From Chlorobiaceae bacterium (GTDB lineage Bacteria > Bacteroidota > Chlorobiia > Chlorobiales > Chlorobiaceae): a stretch of 64,000 nt of DNA. Made by a program: the position numbers and the translations under genes. The DNA is taken from assembly GCA_013334865.1 (NCBI GenBank), contig JAAXWS010000001.1:155830-219829 (forward strand), in the 5' to 3' direction. The notes under the pieces were generated by a model. It made no database searches. It was not told the DNA's origin and was given only the letters and a program-made list of their open reading frames with translations. Shown here in pieces: positions 59,420 through 64,000 of this stretch. How positions within the stretch are numbered: the first letter of the stretch is position 1; each line of letters begins with the position of its first letter.

Positions 59420-61528
59420 TTATCTGAGTTGTTCTTCCGGATGAGCTGTCTGCTGATTGCCTGACGGCTGCCGCTCCAGGAGTTCGCCATCGTCATCTGC
59501 GATCGGAAGGCGAACGACCACCTCGATCCGTGATCCCTTTGCGAAAAGGCTTACCGTGCCGTCATGCTGCTCGATGATCTGGCGGACAAGCCACAGTCCT
59601 ATGCCGGCTCCGCTGGTTTCATGGCTGTTGCCACCTCGGGTGTATTTGTCAAACAGAGCATCCCCCGCCCCGAGCAAGAACGGCTCTGACTGGTTTTGTA
59701 TGGTTGTGACCACTGCCCCCTGTTCGATGCGGGTTTCGACCTCGACGGGAGAATCGGGCGGGGAGTATTTCCGGGCGTTGTCGAGCAGATTGAAAATCGC
59801 CGTCTTGAGGTTCTGCCAATCGCAGACAACGTATCCATGGTCGGCGGCCCCGGTATAGATGAAGGTTCGTTGGGGCCACATCGCCTGCATGGTTTCAACC
59901 TGCTGGAAGAGGAAGGGCCCGAATAGCTCGCGCGTCAGTTCCTCATGCAGGCCTGGCTCAAGGAGGCGGCTGCGCTCCAGGGAGACCTCCATGACTTCGA
60001 CCAGCCGGTCTACGGCATGATGCATGGCGGAGAGCTCCTCCTCGTATCCGCCCTGTTTTCCGGATTCCTGGAGGCCGATGATGTCAAGGCTGCCTCTCAC
60101 CACGGCCAGCGGCGTCCGGTATTCGTGCGACAGCATGGAAAAGAACCGCTGCTTCTGCTCGAGCGCGATTCTCTCGGAGGCGAGCGCCACTTCGAGGCGG
60201 GTCTTGCTGTTGCGAAGCTCCAGCGTCATCTCGTTGGCCAGCGCCCGCGCCTTCTGCTCGGTCCCTCTGGAGGCCTCCAGCGCCTGGCAGGCGCTTTCGG
60301 CCGCAGCCTGTTCAGAGATCCGGAGGCGCTCGGAAAGCGCTATGGAGATCAGGACCATATGCAGCAGATTGGCCGGCTGGACGGTATTCACGCCCCACAG
60401 GGAACCCAGCGGCAACAGCCCCATAAGGGTCAGCAGCATGTGGAAATACCCGATCGTGCTGATGGCGAAGGCGACAAGGATGAAGAGCCCGATCCGCGGC
60501 ACCCGGGTACGCATCCTGATGCTCAGCACCATCTGTACCACCACAAGGATCAAGGTGCCGAGAAAGGCGATCGGCGCCATAACCGGATAGAAGCCCAACG
60601 GCACCGCCGCCATGGTCAGCACCCCCACCAGCGACAGGAAGCGCATATATCGAAGGCTCCATGAACCGGCGACAGAAGCAAAGAGTTTTCGTGAGAACTC
60701 GCTGTAGATCAGGATATTCGCCCCGATCCCCCCGTAGATGAGATAATCGGAAACGACATGCACTATCGATGGAAACAGGAGGGTCATATCACCCTCGGCG
60801 GCGAAGTTGTAAACAATGCCGCCTATGATGAAAACGGAAAAGTAGAGGAACAGCGATTCGCGGATAGAAAAGTAAAAGACCAGGTTGATCAGCAGGACGG
60901 CAAAAGCGATGCCGAGAAAGGCCGACTGGATGATGATGTGCAGGTTGGTATAGTCACGCAGTTCCTCCGCGGTATGCATCCTTCCCGCAAGGCTGATGGA
61001 GCTGTTCGAGAAAACCCTGGCGTAGATGACCACCGGCCCGGATGCCGGCAGATCGACCGGGACGACAAAGTCCGGATGGAGTACGGGACGCTGAAGGACC
61101 GGGACATGGTTGCCCAGGAGCACCCTGCGGTAGGAGGAGGGCAACCCTGGATCCTTGCCGGGCATCAGGATATAGAGGGTCAGCTCATTGACGTAATTCG
61201 GCTTCAGCCTGAGCCACCCCCGTTCCGGGAATGCGGCATTTCGCTCGACGGTGAACCGGACCCAGCAGGCCTCCCGCTTGTAGCCGTTATTGAGGTTACC
61301 GTCGATATGACCGAAACGGCCTGCCTCCGAGGCCTTCAGGGCTTCGGGAAATCCCAGGTGGATCGATGGGTCTTTCAGGAGGTCCATATGCCCTGCAAGG
61401 TCATAACCACTGCGCTCGCCAAGACGCAAAGGAGTGGCGCTCGCCCGTGTGGAAAAGAGCAGGACAAGCATGAAGAACAGGCTGCCGCGAAGTGCGCGAA
61501 GAAAAGAACCAGAGGACACGGCATTCAT
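59420..61528 (-). CDS. 7TMR-DISM sensor histidine kinase
   Basis: The 702-residue sensor has a signal peptide (about 1-28), an extracellular 7TMR-DISM sensing domain (about 30-190), seven transmembrane helices (about 200-400), a coiled linker, HisKA with the phospho-His in LSHEYRTPLAVVRG, and HATPase with NLLDNARKY (N-box), and GAGIGLWLVRQII (G-box). Such receptors detect carbohydrate or other extracellular ligands. I start at MNAVSSGSFLRAL (ATG 61526-61528), because it gives a proper signal peptide. A longer frame extends upstream with no such features. It phosphorylates the regulator encoded 4 bases downstream. Confidence 0.92.
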   Translation of the reverse strand: MNAVSSGSFLRALRGSLFFMLVLLFSTRASATPLRLGERSGYDLAGHMDLLKDPSIHLGFPEALKASEAGRFGHIDGNLNNGYKREACWVRFTVERNAAFPERGWLRLKPNYVNELTLYILMPGKDPGLPSSYRRVLLGNHVPVLQRPVLHPDFVVPVDLPASGPVVIYARVFSNSSISLAGRMHTAEELRDYTNLHIIIQSAFLGIAFAVLLINLVFYFSIRESLFLYFSVFIIGGIVYNFAAEGDMTLLFPSIVHVVSDYLIYGGIGANILIYSEFSRKLFASVAGSWSLRYMRFLSLVGVLTMAAVPLGFYPVMAPIAFLGTLILVVVQMVLSIRMRTRVPRIGLFILVAFAISTIGYFHMLLTLMGLLPLGSLWGVNTVQPANLLHMVLISIALSERLRISEQAAAESACQALEASRGTEQKARALANEMTLELRNSKTRLEVALASERIALEQKQRFFSMLSHEYRTPLAVVRGSLDIIGLQESGKQGGYEEELSAMHHAVDRLVEVMEVSLERSRLLEPGLHEELTRELFGPFLFQQVETMQAMWPQRTFIYTGAADHGYVVCDWQNLKTAIFNLLDNARKYSPPDSPVEVETRIEQGAVVTTIQNQSEPFLLGAGDALFDKYTRGGNSHETSGAGIGLWLVRQIIEQHDGTVSLFAKGSRIEVVVRLPIADDDGELLERQPSGNQQTAHPEEQLR

Positions 61529-62058
61529 ATGAGTACGCACTTTGGCTTGGGGTCGTGGTCCGCATAAACGATTGTTAAATATATCAACTACGCCGCCCCC
61601 AAAAAAACCGTAATTATGATTACGAAAAAGCATTCGGGACAGGAGCACCGCAAACAAAAAACTCCCGGTTTCCAGGAAGACGGCGAATGCGCACCGAGGC
61701 GCTATATGCCTTCACAAATAAGACTTACGATTATGAAAAGGCCATTCTGCCCCCCATATTATTAATACCTCCAACTTTTCTCCAGCATCAAACTGCAGCC
61801 ATTTTTCAGAAAAACGGGAAAACCTGAACTGTTGACCATTATCAAGCCCCTGCCGTGCCTGCGGGAGTTTTTGCTTGCGGTTCTTCCCTGTTGAAACCCA
61901 CTCCCCTGCCGATCACCTCAGAAACCGCAATAAACACTCCCGGCAACAGCCGGGAACACCGGCTAACCTGACCTAATCGATGTTATGCAACACGTCGGCG
62001 CAGGAAGTAATGTTTGAGGATGTCCCCGAGTTTTGTTTAGCCTTGAGTTTCGCTGCGC
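61529..62058. other. Intergenic region with a hairpin and a 16-bp repeat copy
   Basis: This stretch of 530 bases separates the kinase gene and the autotransporter-like gene. It contains copy 1 of the repeat AGCACCGCAAACAAAA (61644-61659) and a hairpin TCCCGGC/GCCGGGA (61938-61944 and 61949-61955) without a T-tract. Otherwise I see no gene. Confidence 0.5.
61644..61659 (+). repeat. 16-bp direct repeat, copy 1
   Basis: AGCACCGCAAACAAAA is identical to 63843-63858, about 2.2 kb away. The copies flank the autotransporter-like gene on both sides. Confidence 0.7.
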
Positions 62059-63711
62059 CTACAACCCCCATGCAATACCGGCCCTGAACCCATAAGCGCC
62101 GCACCTCCAGTCACCTTCGTTGCATGCCTCGGCGTAGAGTGACGGGCCATCCTCGAGCAATAACGTTGCACCGATCCCCCCTGCAAGACGATTTCCGTCG
62201 GCATGCCGGGCGGTCACGGTGAAGGTGTCGGGCCATCCGTTCAGTGAAGCCGTCACCTCACGTCGGTCAAGACGTTCACGGAATTCCCATTCAACATGCA
62301 CATATGGGACAACCCGTTCATGACGCCCCACCAGGAAAGGCCTTTCGACCCGAAACCCGGCTAAGGAATGCAAGGTCGTCGCCCGGGATCCCGAAACAAT
62401 CAGGTCAATGCTTTCGGCCCCTGCCTCCCTGAACGCGCCGTAAGACTGGTAAAGGCATCCGGCTTCGACGGCCGGTATGATCAGTAGCTGCTCCGCCTCG
62501 AATTTGGAACCTCCCCTGAAAACGATATCCGCATCCCAACCATGGCCGGACGAGACCGCAAGCCGTGAAACCGGGGATAGCGGCGATATGACCGAACCAT
62601 GTGGTGAAGGTTCGTAGACGGTCCCGATGTCGATCTGGCGGGATACACTTGCCTGCATACTCCCGGCACTCACCATAAACTGAAGAAATTGCGGCTTGCC
62701 GGATATTTCGATGTAAGCCGAACCTCGGTAATGCTCACTCCTCGCCCTGCCGCCTCCGTTCCAGTCAGCGATTCCCCTCAGCCAGGCAACCGAAACACCG
62801 TACACGAGCCGATCTGAAGCCGGTTTGTCGATACCGGCAATCACACCGCCGATATCGTTATCGAAACCGGAATCAGGATACTGACCGCAATCCCTGACAC
62901 CTGCCGCCCAGAATACTCCCCTGGCCTTGCCTGGCCTCAACCGGTCGAGGCGATCGACAACCGTTCTATGGTGCAGCATGGCGGCATCCAACCCGGTTGT
63001 GAACAGGTTGTCGTACCGCTCCGGACCTATGCTGGATAGCGCAGCCTCGAAAAGGGCTTTGCCTGACGGATTGTAAAGTACATCAAGGCTGTTGTAGACC
63101 GTCTCCATGTCCGAGTATGGTGCCGGACTGTGGGCCATGAGGTAGGAGCCGACAACACGTCCGTTCGATGTGCCGGCCAGTTGCGTGTAATCAAGCACGG
63201 ATGCCATTACCGCCTGACCGTTGAAAAAAGAGGTGTACGGTCCGGCCTTCTGTTGAGACTGCTGGCCCCCGCCGTCACCCCAGCCGCTGATAGGACCCGC
63301 AAGGCCGGTATAAAAGGATCCTCCAGTGGTCGTCAGCCCAAGCGTCATCATCGACGGCAGGTTCGGCAACGCGAATTTGTTCCGAACCTGTTCCGGGGTA
63401 AGTCCGCGGACCTCGCTTGCCCGCATCACCCAACTCCCCTCCTGGTTCGAAGGGTTCACAGGAGCCGAGGGATTGTAGAAACGGACGAAGAACTGGCGCG
63501 TCGTGGTCGTGATGCTCGTCACCATCGTGGAGGTTTCCCAGGGCCCCTGACCCGGAGCGTAACCGATATTGATGCCGGATGGATCGATGAGGAACGGGTC
63601 GTTCTCCGTGCCGATCGGCTGGACAAGCGTCCGCCAGTCGGAGGACTCCGCCGGTCTGGAAAAGCCAAGGCAGGAACACAGAAGAAGCGCTGAAATGGCA
63701 CGAACTCTCAT
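62059..63711 (-). CDS. Autotransporter-like outer-membrane protein
   Basis: The 550-residue protein has a signal peptide (about 1-23), a passenger-like region to about residue 250 that is rich in Gly, Ser and Thr, and a C-terminal part that looks like a barrel. GVFWAAGVRDCGQYPDSGFDNDIGGVIAGIDK starts the barrel, followed by alternating strands such as RSEHYRGSAYIEISGKP. The chain ends GFRAGIAWGL, without the terminal Phe usual for barrel proteins, so insertion efficiency may differ. A lipase-type passenger cannot be seen. No secretion partner is near. Overall it is probably an outer-membrane protein of unknown role. Confidence 0.65.
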   Translation of the reverse strand: MRVRAISALLLCSCLGFSRPAESSDWRTLVQPIGTENDPFLIDPSGINIGYAPGQGPWETSTMVTSITTTTRQFFVRFYNPSAPVNPSNQEGSWVMRASEVRGLTPEQVRNKFALPNLPSMMTLGLTTTGGSFYTGLAGPISGWGDGGGQQSQQKAGPYTSFFNGQAVMASVLDYTQLAGTSNGRVVGSYLMAHSPAPYSDMETVYNSLDVLYNPSGKALFEAALSSIGPERYDNLFTTGLDAAMLHHRTVVDRLDRLRPGKARGVFWAAGVRDCGQYPDSGFDNDIGGVIAGIDKPASDRLVYGVSVAWLRGIADWNGGGRARSEHYRGSAYIEISGKPQFLQFMVSAGSMQASVSRQIDIGTVYEPSPHGSVISPLSPVSRLAVSSGHGWDADIVFRGGSKFEAEQLLIIPAVEAGCLYQSYGAFREAGAESIDLIVSGSRATTLHSLAGFRVERPFLVGRHERVVPYVHVEWEFRERLDRREVTASLNGWPDTFTVTARHADGNRLAGGIGATLLLEDGPSLYAEACNEGDWRCGAYGFRAGIAWGL

Positions 63712-63842
63712 AAGCGATATGATTACCCTTTTGACCCTGTGACCACCAATAAATTTATGAGTTTATTTGATCAGATACCTGTGCACACCTGGTGATTTCG
63801 AACCCTCTCGTCGGCGTCTCACCCTTCCCCTTCACAAACCGA

Positions 63843-63858
63843 AGCACCGCAAACAAAA
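63843..63858 (+). repeat. 16-bp direct repeat, copy 2
   Basis: Identical to the copy at 61644-61659. Its last base is the A of the ATG of the truncated AbiEi-like frame at 63858. Confidence 0.7.
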
Positions 63859-64000
63859 TGCTGACGACGCTTCGTCCTAAGGTTATTCAGGAACTCCTTG
63901 AACAATGCCATTCAATAAGGGTCAAGCGGCTTTTCCTCTATCTTTCAGACAAGGCTGGGCATCTCTGGTTCAGCCGGCTTGATCGCTCCCGCATCGATCT
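63858..64000 (+). pseudogene. N-terminally shortened AbiEi-like antitoxin, partial at the right edge
   Basis: The frame from ATG 63858 encodes MLTTLRPKVIQELLEQCHS, then IRVKRLFLYLSDKAGHLWFSRLDRSRID, and leaves the window. This fits the central part of AbiEi-family type IV antitoxins, in which a region like LSPRKVQTLLE...TNRLFLFLADYHHHPWFQRID lies about 160 residues from the N-terminus. Upstream in the same frame there is no HTH part, only 29 codons (63771-63857) after a stop at 63768. So the gene is either an N-terminally truncated remnant or a short variant. Whether the AbiEii toxin gene follows lies outside the window. Confidence 0.45.

Overview
The window looks like chromosomal DNA of a green sulfur bacterium (Chlorobiaceae). 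Four genes point there: a chlorosome envelope protein of the CsmA/CsmE family (24524-24766), a bacteriochlorophyll synthase bchG (13352-14380), two adjacent Alvin-type 2[4Fe-4S] ferredoxins (6986-7541), and part of a membrane pyrophosphatase at the left edge. The DNA is GC-rich, genes are dense, many neighbours overlap by ATGA or GTGA, and several intergenic gaps hold short degenerate tandem repeats.

Left part (1-26 kb) is mostly housekeeping and metabolism. It holds hppA (partial), pth, an alpha/beta hydrolase, a SpoU methyltransferase beside hisC, a small ECF-sigma-like protein, hldD-phoH, the ferredoxins, a Dabb protein, a thioesterase, and a D,D-carboxypeptidase with a long basic tail. 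Next come an orphan Phd/YefM antitoxin with a palindromic operator, a Rieske-flavodoxin fusion, a LysE exporter, a GNAT acetyltransferase, bchG-GT2-LOG, an MsrB-MsrA fusion, tRNA-Val(CAC), a methyltransferase with an OpgB-like transferase, a pirin/FMN reductase/dioxygenase operon, csmE, and a CoA transferase.

Middle part (26-42 kb) is envelope and signalling: a PgaC-like synthase with a PgaB-like deacetylase/hydrolase, a GyrI-like protein, small membrane proteins, a complete RND efflux operon (adaptor, pump, outer membrane channel), Ogt, a Qnr-like pentapeptide-repeat protein, and a PAS-GAF-PAS-PAS hybrid histidine kinase.

Right part (42-64 kb) is the accessory region and the most interesting. 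A two-partner secretion locus on the minus strand encodes a RodZ-like HTH protein, a TpsB pore, a 2176-residue TpsA adhesin built of GLUG and YDG/MBG repeats, a GT2-TPR-GT9 glycosyltransferase fusion directly behind it, and an unknown fourth protein. It suggests a secreted adhesin with its own glycosylation enzyme. Upstream is a 724-residue membrane protein whose N-terminal half looks like a Cache sensor and whose C-terminal half has the layout of a pentameric ligand-gated ion channel, next to a YqhA-family protein and a Nif11-like protein. A cytochrome c lipoprotein, a 7TMR-DISM kinase with its response regulator, an autotransporter-like protein and the start of a shortened AbiEi-like antitoxin complete the window.

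All family calls come from reading motifs by eye. No database search or structure prediction was run.
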